Below are positions 45,189 through 54,374 of a stretch of DNA of 64,000 nucleotides, piece by piece. The position numbers and the translations under genes were made by a program. The notes below the pieces were generated by a model. The model was not told the origin of the DNA and made no database searches. It worked only from the letters and a program-made list of their open reading frames with translations. Numbering within the stretch: the stretch's first letter is position 1; each line of letters begins with the position of its first letter. The DNA is taken from contig CALOFM010000050.1 in assembly GCA_942492625.1 (NCBI GenBank), forward strand, positions 49,587 to 113,586, written 5' to 3'. The stretch comes from Thiosymbion sp942492625 (GTDB lineage Bacteria; Pseudomonadota; Gammaproteobacteria; Chromatiales; Chromatiaceae).

Positions 45189-48100
45189 ATGACAGCCGAC
45201 ATTTCGCGACACTCGCTGCGACCCCTTCAGAACTATACCGGCGTCGTGCGTCAGCAGGGCCGCCTTCCACTCGATGCCGAAGAAACCGAAGCCGGGGATA
45301 TAGGCGCGCTGATGCTGCGCGATGCGATTGCCGAGACGATCTGCGAGAAAGGCGCGCCGGGCGACGGGTACCTGGTGGACAACGTCGGGCTGACGGCGAA
45401 CAACCTGCTGGATTTCACGCTGGAAGACGGCAGCTTCTACCTCGGCGGCCTGCGTTGCACCACTGCGGTGATCCCCGGCAGCAGTGCAGCGAAGATGACC
45501 TATCAGAACCAGCCCGACTGGATCGGGATGGATGTCGACGCGCCCGGGCCGTCACTGCCAACGGCGGGCGACACACGCACCGATCTGGTCTATCTGGATG
45601 CCTGGGAACAGACCGTCACCGCCACCGAAGACACCGAGCTTTACGAGGTCGCATTGGGCGGCGCCGACAGCGCCGCGCGACGGCGGGGGATGAGCCGGGT
45701 TAAGGTGCTGGAGGGCACCAAGGAGACCTGCCACGAGGCCTTTGCGGACCTGATCGCCCGCGAATACCCCGGCGGGACGCTGGACCCCGAAGGCTGCGAG
45801 GTGAATTCGCAGACCGAGCTGACCATCGGCTTCACCAAGCTCGATCCGCTCAACGACCTCTGCCGCCCCTCGGCGCAGGCCGGGTTCCTCGGCGCGCGGA
45901 ACGAGACCTTCCGCGTCCAGGTCACCACGCCCGGCCGCTTCGTTTGGGGCCGCGACAACGCCGCGCCGCTCTACCGCGTGCAGGTCAAGGCGCACCCGAG
46001 CGACAACACGCGCCGCAAGATCCTGTTCCTCACCCTGCCGCGCGACGAGCTCGGCTGGCCGCTGGCCGGCATGACCGTCGAGGCGCTGCGCTGGGGGGCG
46101 CTGACGGAAAACCGCGAGAAGGTGGCGGAACGCCAGGGCCTGCTGTTGACGGTCGAGAACGGCTACGACCCCAGCGACGACTCGATCCTCGTCTCGGCCG
46201 CGGTGCCGCAGGCCTGGGACGACTGGTTCACCAGCGCGGACGGACAGGCCGCGATCAACCCGCTGGATGACGCGACGGCGGGGTTGGAGACCTATTTCTA
46301 CCTGCGCCTCTGGACCGGCGGCGGCGATGCCGGCGGCGCGGTGGATCATGCCATCGACACGGTGAACCCCGTCGACTTGGGCGAAACCGGGCTGACGGCG
46401 CTGTTCTCGGGCCAGGGTATGCCCGGCGATTTCTGGATCGTCTCGGCCCGGCCCAACACGCCGACCCGCGTCACGCCGCATGCACTCCTGACCGGCGCCC
46501 CGCCGGTTGGACCGCACCGCCTGCTGGCCCCGCTGGCGCTGATTCCCTGGACCGGCCCGGTGCCGGGCGACGCGCTCGACTGCCGCCACCGCTTCCGCCC
46601 GCTCTGCCGGGTCGGCGGCTGCTGCCGTGTCACGGTCGGCGACGGGCTGGTGAGTCACGGCGATGTCACAAGCATTCGGGAGGCCATCGACCGCCTGCCG
46701 CCCGAAGGAGGCGAGGTCTGTATCCACGAAGGCGACTACACCGAGAACGTCGCAATTGACGGCAAGACGAACATCACCATCACCGGCTGCGGCCGCGGAT
46801 CGCGATGGGCGCCGAAGACGGCGAACAGCCCGACGCTGACCCTGAGCGACTGCGAGGGCATCCATGTGCGCCGCCTGACCTTGGCGGCGGGGGCGCATCA
46901 GGCGGTGCTGTCGAAGACATCGAGCGGCGGGCAGAGCCGCAACCTGATACTTGAAGACCTGCGCATAACCACCTCGGATTCCAGCGCGATCACCGCCATC
47001 GATATCGACGACTGCACCCTGCGAAGTTGCGATGTCCGGCTGCAGCCGATGTCAGCGCCGCTATCGCAGGACCCCAAGGCGGGCCGCACCTCGGCGATCT
47101 TCCTCGCCGGCACCGACCTGACCGTCGAGGACTGCCGCATCGACGCCTCCAGCGTCAAGGACCGCCTGTTCCTCGCCGTCGGCGGCATCCACATCGCCGC
47201 CGGATCGGAACACGTCATCATCCGCGACAACGCCATTACCGGAGGCAACGGCCACGGCATCACGCTCGGCTCGGTGCAGTTCGTGGCCGAAACCAGCGAG
47301 CTGTCCATCGAGACCGCCAAGGCGCTGGCCAATAACGCCGGCGGAGAGGCGGCAGGCTACTACGGCAACGCCGCAATGCGCTCGGTTGGCTATTACGGCC
47401 AGGGCATCACTATCGACGCGGCGGGCTGCATCCGCATGCCCGGCACACCCGGCGGCACCGTCGACATCCCCGAGGGCACGCCAGTCTTCCCCGAATCCGG
47501 CGGGCTGGTGCGTGATGTGCGCATCCTGCGCAACGACATCACCGCGATGGGCTTTAACGGCATCTCGGCGCATGTCTTCTCGGGTCTCGGCAAGGGCGGA
47601 CTATCGGACCTGATCGCGGTCGAGACCATCGAGATCAGCGACAACCGGATCACCGGCTGTATGATCAACGAGACCGGCGCAACCACTCCCTTGCTGCGCC
47701 AGTTCATCGGCTGGGGCGGCATCGCGCTGAGCCTTTGTTCCGACGCCACGATCCGCGACAATCTGATCGCCGACAACGGCGCCGCTTCCACCGACCCGAT
47801 CTGCGGCCTGTTCCTCGCCATCGCCGAGGACGTGCGGATCGAGCGCAACCGGATCGAAGGCAACGGCATCGACCCCGACCGCGACACCGCGCTGGCGCCA
47901 GGGCGGCGCGGCGGGATCGTGATCGGGTTCGCCATGGGCGGTGTGTCGACCTACGGCAATGAAAAGCTGCGCGGCGTCGACCGCCCGGCGCTTATGGTCA
48001 GCGGCAACACGGTGGATGCACCCGGCGCCCGTGCGCTGAAAGCGATCACCATGGGACCGGTGATGGTGCTGGGCAACCGGCTGACCGGCGCGGGGCGCTC

Positions 48101-48794
48101 GGCGCTGGCCTCGAACGTCTTCGGCTCGCTGATCGTGGGCGGGCTGTCGCTCAGCCGACTCAGCGGACAGATCTTCAACCCCACGCAGAATATCGACCTC
48201 TTGGACTACGCGTTCCTGGAGCTTTTGTCAGAGGTTCTGGGCGGCGACGCGGTCAACCTGATCAGCCTTTGCGTAGCCGAAGAGGCCGCGGTGATCACCG
48301 GCCTGCAACAGGGCTACCAACCCGAACGGCTGCGCGGCGGCGAGATGATGGTGAACGACAACCAAATCAGCCTTCAGCCGCATTCCCCTGCGCTGCCCTT
48401 CACCCTCAGCTCGGTGATGCTGATGAGCGCCGACGACGTGTCTTTCTGCGACAACCAGGCCGAGATTGAGAACAACGTGGTGCTAGCGCTGACCAACGTG
48501 CTGGCGGTCGCAACCACGCTGCGCGTCAGCTCGAACCGGCTGCAAAAACGGCTGACCGCCGGATTGCTGTCGGCGGTGACCTTCGGGTTGCTCAACCAGA
48601 CCGCAGCCAACCAGACCACGCATTGTATCTTGGCGATCGGCCCGGTGCCGGGCCGCCTGGTTTCAGGTAACCGCGACCTGCTGGGGCTGATCGGATTCGG
48701 GTTTTGCGAGCTCTTCGAGAAGCTCGGGCTCCAGCTTTCGGAAATACTCAGCAAACGTTTCGGCGTGAAAACGACCACAGGAGGTCAGGGATGA
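45189..48794 (+). CDS. Very large right-handed beta-helix eCIS protein
   Basis: A 1201-residue protein. The N-terminal third (about 1-430) is a DUF6519-like domain starting DISRHSLRPLQNYTGVVRQQGRLPLDAEE. From about 480 a pectin-lyase-like right-handed beta-helix starts, with VSHGDVTSIREAIDRLPPEGG and GEVCIHEGDYTENVAIDGKTN at the cap and then many NxI-x-x-N strand repeats (ILRNDITAMGFNGISAHV, IEISDNRITG, ATIRDNLIADNG, VRIERNRIEGNG). Similar N-terminal domains recur in eCIS and contractile tails. It could be the sheath- or baseplate-attached fibre or receptor-binding protein of this locus, since no other fibre is found. That role is inference. The next gene's ATG overlaps its stop. Confidence 0.82.
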   Translation: MTADISRHSLRPLQNYTGVVRQQGRLPLDAEETEAGDIGALMLRDAIAETICEKGAPGDGYLVDNVGLTANNLLDFTLEDGSFYLGGLRCTTAVIPGSSAAKMTYQNQPDWIGMDVDAPGPSLPTAGDTRTDLVYLDAWEQTVTATEDTELYEVALGGADSAARRRGMSRVKVLEGTKETCHEAFADLIAREYPGGTLDPEGCEVNSQTELTIGFTKLDPLNDLCRPSAQAGFLGARNETFRVQVTTPGRFVWGRDNAAPLYRVQVKAHPSDNTRRKILFLTLPRDELGWPLAGMTVEALRWGALTENREKVAERQGLLLTVENGYDPSDDSILVSAAVPQAWDDWFTSADGQAAINPLDDATAGLETYFYLRLWTGGGDAGGAVDHAIDTVNPVDLGETGLTALFSGQGMPGDFWIVSARPNTPTRVTPHALLTGAPPVGPHRLLAPLALIPWTGPVPGDALDCRHRFRPLCRVGGCCRVTVGDGLVSHGDVTSIREAIDRLPPEGGEVCIHEGDYTENVAIDGKTNITITGCGRGSRWAPKTANSPTLTLSDCEGIHVRRLTLAAGAHQAVLSKTSSGGQSRNLILEDLRITTSDSSAITAIDIDDCTLRSCDVRLQPMSAPLSQDPKAGRTSAIFLAGTDLTVEDCRIDASSVKDRLFLAVGGIHIAAGSEHVIIRDNAITGGNGHGITLGSVQFVAETSELSIETAKALANNAGGEAAGYYGNAAMRSVGYYGQGITIDAAGCIRMPGTPGGTVDIPEGTPVFPESGGLVRDVRILRNDITAMGFNGISAHVFSGLGKGGLSDLIAVETIEISDNRITGCMINETGATTPLLRQFIGWGGIALSLCSDATIRDNLIADNGAASTDPICGLFLAIAEDVRIERNRIEGNGIDPDRDTALAPGRRGGIVIGFAMGGVSTYGNEKLRGVDRPALMVSGNTVDAPGARALKAITMGPVMVLGNRLTGAGRSALASNVFGSLIVGGLSLSRLSGQIFNPTQNIDLLDYAFLELLSEVLGGDAVNLISLCVAEEAAVITGLQQGYQPERLRGGEMMVNDNQISLQPHSPALPFTLSSVMLMSADDVSFCDNQAEIENNVVLALTNVLAVATTLRVSSNRLQKRLTAGLLSAVTFGLLNQTAANQTTHCILAIGPVPGRLVSGNRDLLGLIGFGFCELFEKLGLQLSEILSKRFGVKTTTGGQG

Positions 48795-50725
48795 GCAAGT
48801 CGACCGATTTCACCAAGTGCGTCAATCTCGACGACTTTTCGCAGGACGTCACTCGGATAGAGGATCTGTCGGACCGGGTGCGGCTGGCGAGTTACGGGCT
48901 GGCCGATCCGCTGGTCCAGGCGCGCGCCGCGCAGATGAATCGCGAGGTGGGGCGCACCGCCAAGCGCAAGGGCGCCGACCACCCCGAGGTGGCGCTGCGC
49001 CGGGCCAATGCAGACCGCGCCGAGGCGCGTTTCGCGCTCTTTTCCGAAGAGCTGGACCGCGCCCGGATTTCCCGGCCCGAGCTCGACGTCGAAAAAGGCG
49101 CGGCGATCTGGGGCCGCGTGGTCGATGACGGCGTTCCGCAGCCGGGCCTGTCGGTCAGCGCCATCGGCGACGGGGTGCGGCTGGATTTCGGCTGTACCGA
49201 CGATGTCGGCAGCTTCGCGCTGGAACTGCCCGCAAACACCGGGCTGGTGCTGTCGGTGAGAAACAAGGACGGGGCCGAGCTTTACCGCGACCCCGAACCG
49301 GCAGAGCTGGAAACCGGCCAGCAGCAATACCGCGAGATCGACCTGACCCGCGGGGCCGAGACGCCCTGCCCCGATCCAGGGCCGGATGTGCAACCCGACG
49401 AAACCTTCTCGATGCTCGATCTGGTGGACCGGACCGAGGCGGCCGCACTTTCGCTTCTGGCGAATCGGGGGCTGACGCTCGGCAAACGCACCACCGAGCC
49501 GGTCGAGGGGAGGGAGGGGCTGATTATCTCTCACGTGCCCGAGGCCGGGGCGACGGTCAAACGCGGCGACAGCGTCGATATCGTCGTCGGCGCATCGGCC
49601 CGGGTGCAGGTGCCCGACTTGATCGGGCTGACGCTGGAGCGCGCGCATGTGCTCGTGGAAAGGGCACGACTCGTTCCGGGTAGGCTGACGCAAGTGCCGG
49701 TCAAGAAGGAACGCGCGGGGCTGATTGTCGAACAGACTCCCCTGCCCGGCACCCTGGCCGATCCCGGCAGCGCGGTGGCCATGTCGATCGGCGTAGCCGA
49801 GGATGACGAGCCGGGCCTGGTGACGGTTCCGGACGTGACCGGCGGCTCGGTGGACGAGGCCGATGCCAAGCTGAAAGAGGCCGAGTTGAAGCGCGGCGAG
49901 ACCACCGAGGTACCGGTGCCGCCCGAAAAGGTCGGCATCGTCGTCGCTCAAAGCCCCGGCGCGGGCGCGATGGTAGCGCCTGACACGGCCGTCGCCCTGG
50001 TCGCCGGCAAGCCTGCCGAGGACGACAGCGAAATTACCGTGCCGGATCTGCGCGGCAAGCCGCTCGGCGATGCCGAGGCCATTCTGAAGGCGGCAGAGCT
50101 GACACTCGGCGACCTGTCGGAAAAACCAACCGAGAAGGTCCCGGCCGGTGCGGTGCTCGACCAATCGCCGCCGCCCGGCAGCCTTGTGGCACCGGGCGAT
50201 GCTGTGAACCTGGTCATCGGTGCGCCCCTGGTCGTCGAGGTTGCGCGGGCCAAGGTCCCGCAGGTGACCGGCATGACCCTGGACGAGGCGCTGGCGGTGC
50301 TGAAAGAGACCGGCTTTGGCGCCGACCGCACCGAGCGGCCCGTCGATGCGCCCGCACAGGTCGGAATCATTCTGGCGCAAAAGCCCAAGGCGGGCAGTAC
50401 GGCCGAGGCCGGTGCGACCGTTACCCTGGTTGTCGGCATCGCGTCGCAAGGGACGGAACGCCTAGGCGTCGACCGCACTGTCGCGCGGATCGCCGAGCTG
50501 GCCCAGGACGAGCTGGTCGAACGGCAGGTCTTGGCCACCAGCGAACCGCGCGGCGCTTTTGCGGCACGGCTGGACAAAGCGGGCGTCAAGACGCTCGCAG
50601 ATGTCGACAAGCTCTTCGCGCGCGACCGGCGCGAGCTGTGCGAGATACTGGGCCTGCGCACGCTGGCCCAGACAGACCCGGCCATCCGGGCGCTGAGGCG
50701 CGCGCACGATACGGTCGGCGGCTAG
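48791..50725 (+). CDS. eCIS-linked protein with a carboxypeptidase-regulatory-like domain and five PASTA repeats
   Basis: A 644-residue protein with no export signal. The N-terminal 110 residues are helical. A small beta-sandwich follows at about 115-180 (AAIWGRVVDDGVPQPGLSV, SFALELPANTGLVLSV), of the carboxypeptidase regulatory type. Then come five PASTA repeats of roughly 65-70 residues, with the pattern V-PDL-GLTLE-A-LL...V--Q-P-PG--V--G--V-L-VG (DLIGLTLERAHVLVE, PDVTGGSVDEADAKLKE, PDLRGKPLGDAEAILKA, PQVTGMTLDEALAVLKE, the first divergent). The end has an HhH-like helical part (DKLFARDRRELCEILGL). PASTA domains bind peptidoglycan in kinases and PBPs. In an eCIS they might engage target or producer cell wall, which is inference. 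It overlaps the beta-helix gene by four bases. Confidence 0.88.
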   Translation: MSKSTDFTKCVNLDDFSQDVTRIEDLSDRVRLASYGLADPLVQARAAQMNREVGRTAKRKGADHPEVALRRANADRAEARFALFSEELDRARISRPELDVEKGAAIWGRVVDDGVPQPGLSVSAIGDGVRLDFGCTDDVGSFALELPANTGLVLSVRNKDGAELYRDPEPAELETGQQQYREIDLTRGAETPCPDPGPDVQPDETFSMLDLVDRTEAAALSLLANRGLTLGKRTTEPVEGREGLIISHVPEAGATVKRGDSVDIVVGASARVQVPDLIGLTLERAHVLVERARLVPGRLTQVPVKKERAGLIVEQTPLPGTLADPGSAVAMSIGVAEDDEPGLVTVPDVTGGSVDEADAKLKEAELKRGETTEVPVPPEKVGIVVAQSPGAGAMVAPDTAVALVAGKPAEDDSEITVPDLRGKPLGDAEAILKAAELTLGDLSEKPTEKVPAGAVLDQSPPPGSLVAPGDAVNLVIGAPLVVEVARAKVPQVTGMTLDEALAVLKETGFGADRTERPVDAPAQVGIILAQKPKAGSTAEAGATVTLVVGIASQGTERLGVDRTVARIAELAQDELVERQVLATSEPRGAFAARLDKAGVKTLADVDKLFARDRRELCEILGLRTLAQTDPAIRALRRAHDTVGG

Positions 50726-50729
50726 GGCA

Positions 50730-53700
50730 GTGGCCGCGCGTTCCACTACGCTGACCGCGCCTAAGCAAGAGGCGCGCGCAAGCCCGGGCACCGAGGCCCT
50801 GCAGCGCCGGATGAAGGTGGGCGCGGCGGGCGACCGATTCGAGCGAGAGGCCGACCGCATCGCCGATCATGTCGTGGGCTCCTCTGCCCTACCCGCCGCC
50901 GCCCCGCCACCGGTGATCTCGCCGCTGGGTCTCCAGCGCGAGGCGCTGGACGAGGAGCGCGAGACCGGGCCGGAGGAACCGGCACAGCTCAAGGCCGGGC
51001 CGGAAAAACCCGCCAGGGAAGACGAGCTGTCGCAGGCGCTGAACGCGCAGCGCGACGCAAATGGACACGGCGCACAAGGCGCCGCCGCGCCTTCCGGGGT
51101 GGAATCAAGCATTCAGGCCATGCGTTCTGGCCCCGCACCAGGGCTTGCCCCGCCTCTGCGCAACCGGATGGAAAACAAGATGGGCGTCGATCTGGGTGGG
51201 GTGCGGGTGCATTCCGGCACGTCGGCAGGAAAAGCGGCCGACGCGCTCAACGCCCGCGCCTTCACCGTGGGCCAGGACATGTTCTTCGGCCGTAGCCAAT
51301 ACGACCCGGTCTCGACTTCCGGCCAACGCCTGATTGCGCACGAGGCCGCTCACACCGTGCAGCAACGCGGCGGCAGCGCGGGAGTGCAGCGGATCCAACG
51401 CGCAACGGCCAAAGACAAGTCCAGCGCCAAGTCGGAGACCAAGAGCGACACCACCGCCGAAGAGACTCTGATGGAGGAAATACCCGTCAAGGGCGGCTCG
51501 GTTGATCTGCGACCGGCAGGCAAGCACCGTGGCACGGTAAAGGTTGCTGCGCTGGAATTGCCGACGATCGACGGCGTAGCAAAGGGCGTCGCCGGCGGCG
51601 CCTTCACCCCGGTGGCCGACAGCGGCTTTTCCCTCCCCACCCCAGGTTCGAAACATACCCTGCCCCCGCATGGCAAGCGACCCTCCAAAAAGGCGATGGA
51701 CGTCTGGGTAGCGCATGGCAAGACCGCCTTCGTCAAGAGTGCCAAGAGCGCTCTCGACGCCCATCTCGCCACCCAGAAGGACGCGGCGCCCCTCAGTAAG
51801 GCGGGCAGTGATGTCTACGTGCTCTATTTCGGCAAAGACACCGCTCGGATGGAAACCGCGCTGATCGGCAATTCCATGGAACTGTCGGCGCATGACAGCA
51901 TCCTGCGACCGCAATTCAGCATGTCCGGCACCAAGAACGCGATGGACGCCGATCACATCCTGGAATGGCAGCTCGGCGGCGTCTACGGGGCTGAGAACAT
52001 GCAGATGCTGAAGCGCGACTTCAACCAGAACGCCGGGCCGCGCATTGACGGGCGCATCAACTCGCAGGCCACGGCGGTGGTGAACGCCACTAAGAAGTTT
52101 CTGGAGAAGAACCCCGGCGTGAAGACGCCGCGCAAGCTGCCGGAGGACTACAACGAGGTCAAGGCAAGCTGGGTCATTGAATTCGCGACGGTCAAGGCGA
52201 GTTCGAAGCTGGGCCGCACGACGATCTACTGGCCGCGCGGCAAGATTGAGGCGGGCGAGCAGGTGAAGCATTTCAAGGCGATGACGGCGACAGAACTGGC
52301 CGAGCAGGGTTTCGTCTTTGACCCCAAGATCGCGCCCAAGGTCATCAACGTATTCCCTTCTGCCTCGGGCGGCTGGGTGATCCCGTTCAAGGTCAAGAAG
52401 GGCGGCAAGGAGTTGGCCCTGCCGCCACGGTTCTACGGCGGGATGCAAGTGCTTGCAATCAACAGCTTCACGCCGCCCACGGCGGGTAACGTGAGCGGCA
52501 ACCTCGCCGAACTCCAGGTCAAGTATTCCAAGCGCAAGAAAAAGGGATCGAAGGAATTCATCCACGCCGAGAAGCCGATCACCCTGCGTCATGACCCGAA
52601 ACTCGGCTTCGGCGCCTATATCTCGCGCGAGAGCATCGCCGGCTTCTTCTCCGACGCGGACTTCCCCGGTCTCAGCCCGCTGAATCTCCGCAACACTCGC
52701 GTGACTCCCGACGGGATGCTCGCCGCCGAGGGCGACATCTTATCCTCAAAAGCGCTTTTGCCGCAGCTCAACATTCCGATTCAACTGCTTGGCGAGAATG
52801 TGTTCGTCGATTTCCCGATCCCCAGCGACAAGCTGAAATTCGGTCCCGTGGACGTCAACGAGGTCTCGCTGACCCTCGGCATCGGGCCGGACGGGCTGTT
52901 CATGTCGGGCGGGGCCACGATCCTGATCGATAAGCTGGGTCAAGGGCGACTGACAGCCAAAACCACGAAGAAGGACACGTTGATCAGCGGAAAGTTCGCC
53001 TTCAACTTCAGCTTCGTGGAAAGCGCCGAGGTCGCGGCTGAATATTCGCTGGCCAAGGACGATTTCAAGGCCAAGGGCACGCTGAAGGTCAAGAAGGGCA
53101 CACTGCCCGGGGTCGAGAGCGGCACCATCGAGGTCAACGCCACCCGGCAGACATTCGGCGTGACCGGCACGCTGCAGTTGGGCGGGGCCTTGACGGGCAT
53201 CACGATCACCGTGGGCTACACGCCGAAAACGGGCATCTTGATCGAGGGCAAGGACATTGCCCTGCCGGTCGACAGGTTGCCCGGCGTCTCGGACGCCAAA
53301 GTCACGGTGCGGGCGCAACGCAGCCCGGACACCGGGGAATGGCTGTTCAGCGGCGCAGGTAGCGCGGCGCTGAAGGCGCCGGGTGCCTCGGGCACGCTGA
53401 CCATCGCGGTCAAAGGCGATCAGGTGTATTTCGACGGCCGGATGGACCTGGCCAAGGGGCCGGCCACGGGCTTTATCCAGGTCACCGCCACCAATCTGCA
53501 GATGGACGAGAGCGGAAAACCTATCGAGGGCGGTGCCACCGGCCCCTTGCAGATCTGGGGCAACGGCCAGGCCTCGATAGCCTTCGGGAAGGTGCTGACC
53601 GGAACGGCGGGTATCGCATATACCCGCGAAGGAAAGATCATCATCACCGGCGAGATCGCGCTCCCACCCACCGTTGATCTGTTCAAGCGGGTAGATTACT

Positions 53701-54368
53701 CCAAGAAGCTTCTGGAAATCGCCCCACCCGATTTCCCGATCTGGGGCGTCAAGCTGGGCCCGGTTGGCATCGGCATCTTCGCCTTCGTCGACGCGCGGCT
53801 GGATTTTCTGGCCTATGTCGGCCCCGGCCAGCTGCGCGACACCAAGGTCAACGCGACGATGGATCTCGACAAGCCGTCCGAGGCGACGGTCGAGGGCAAG
53901 GCGCAGTTCTATGTTCCTGCCTTTGCGGGCTTCAGGCTCGATCTTGGCGGCGGGTTGAAGGCGCAGGTAGCGGTAGCCTACGTGAAGGGCCGCGTCGGGC
54001 TCGACGGCATGCTGGGGCTGGGGGTCGAGGGCAAGATCGACGTCGGCGTGAAGTGGAACGCCACCGACGGGCTGGCGTTCAACGCCAACGCCAACGTCGA
54101 GGCGAGCCCGAAATTCGAGCTCGGCGTGAATGCTTCGGTAACCGCAGGTGTTGATCTTCCCTGGCCTGTACCCGACATCGACCACACATGGGGCCCGTGG
54201 CGCAAGAAGCTGGGCGAGTTCGGGCCGAACATGGAACTTTCCGCTGACTTTCCAGTCGCCTGGTCCGAGAAGGAGGGGCTCGACTTCGACCTGGGCAAGA
54301 TCAAGATAACCAAGCCCAAGCTCGACGCCAAGAGCCTGATGAAGAGCGCCTTCGACACGCTGGTCTAG
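50730..54368 (+). CDS. Giant DUF4157 (eCIS core) protein, candidate effector with HNH-like motif
   Basis: A 1212-residue protein started by GTG 50730, four bases after the previous stop. The eCIS-core DUF4157 domain covers about 145-215: MENKMGVDLGGVRVHSG, ADALNARAFTVGQDMFFG and the HEAAH metal site at 204-208 (IAHEAAHTVQQRGG). At about 404-440 there is an HNH-like block (MDADHILEWQLGG, then ENMQMLKRDFNQNAG), with D-H followed by N-M-x-L-L spacing as in polymorphic nuclease toxins. The rest is a long beta-repeat region (about 620-1150, with alternating short strands) ending WPVPDIDHTWGPW and SLMKSAFDTLV. It has no signal peptide, as expected for cargo loaded in the cytoplasm. It is the last gene of the locus and the most likely delivered effector. 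Confidence 0.85.
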   Translation: MAARSTTLTAPKQEARASPGTEALQRRMKVGAAGDRFEREADRIADHVVGSSALPAAAPPPVISPLGLQREALDEERETGPEEPAQLKAGPEKPAREDELSQALNAQRDANGHGAQGAAAPSGVESSIQAMRSGPAPGLAPPLRNRMENKMGVDLGGVRVHSGTSAGKAADALNARAFTVGQDMFFGRSQYDPVSTSGQRLIAHEAAHTVQQRGGSAGVQRIQRATAKDKSSAKSETKSDTTAEETLMEEIPVKGGSVDLRPAGKHRGTVKVAALELPTIDGVAKGVAGGAFTPVADSGFSLPTPGSKHTLPPHGKRPSKKAMDVWVAHGKTAFVKSAKSALDAHLATQKDAAPLSKAGSDVYVLYFGKDTARMETALIGNSMELSAHDSILRPQFSMSGTKNAMDADHILEWQLGGVYGAENMQMLKRDFNQNAGPRIDGRINSQATAVVNATKKFLEKNPGVKTPRKLPEDYNEVKASWVIEFATVKASSKLGRTTIYWPRGKIEAGEQVKHFKAMTATELAEQGFVFDPKIAPKVINVFPSASGGWVIPFKVKKGGKELALPPRFYGGMQVLAINSFTPPTAGNVSGNLAELQVKYSKRKKKGSKEFIHAEKPITLRHDPKLGFGAYISRESIAGFFSDADFPGLSPLNLRNTRVTPDGMLAAEGDILSSKALLPQLNIPIQLLGENVFVDFPIPSDKLKFGPVDVNEVSLTLGIGPDGLFMSGGATILIDKLGQGRLTAKTTKKDTLISGKFAFNFSFVESAEVAAEYSLAKDDFKAKGTLKVKKGTLPGVESGTIEVNATRQTFGVTGTLQLGGALTGITITVGYTPKTGILIEGKDIALPVDRLPGVSDAKVTVRAQRSPDTGEWLFSGAGSAALKAPGASGTLTIAVKGDQVYFDGRMDLAKGPATGFIQVTATNLQMDESGKPIEGGATGPLQIWGNGQASIAFGKVLTGTAGIAYTREGKIIITGEIALPPTVDLFKRVDYSKKLLEIAPPDFPIWGVKLGPVGIGIFAFVDARLDFLAYVGPGQLRDTKVNATMDLDKPSEATVEGKAQFYVPAFAGFRLDLGGGLKAQVAVAYVKGRVGLDGMLGLGVEGKIDVGVKWNATDGLAFNANANVEASPKFELGVNASVTAGVDLPWPVPDIDHTWGPWRKKLGEFGPNMELSADFPVAWSEKEGLDFDLGKIKITKPKLDAKSLMKSAFDTLV

Positions 54369-54374
54369 GCCGAA

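Larger units (their letters stand above)
26560..54368 (+). other. Extracellular contractile injection system (eCIS) locus
   Basis: Seventeen genes in one direction encode a phage-tail-like contractile injector of the Afp/PVC/MAC type, released by or displayed on the cell to deliver effectors. The set includes sheath, tube, baseplate, hub and spike, AAA+ ATPase, DUF4255-type cap and a DUF4157 eCIS-core protein, which is the combination that defines eCIS rather than a prophage or type VI system. No capsid, terminase or lysis gene is present. Genes overlap by one to eight bases or lie within a few bases of each other; the only larger gaps are at 29438-29604 and 45143-45188. All frames are intact. 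One sheath and one main tube gene are present, compared with three and two in Afp. Confidence 0.93.

Noticed and set aside
45552..46898. 448-codon minus-strand frame over the beta-helix gene
   Set aside because: Shadow; no ribosome-binding site, and the plus frame continues through the region.
26560..54368. Interpretation as a prophage or type VI secretion system
   Set aside because: No capsid, portal, terminase, lysis, TssJLM membrane complex or ClpV; DUF4157, DUF4255 and the AAA+ ATPase point to eCIS.
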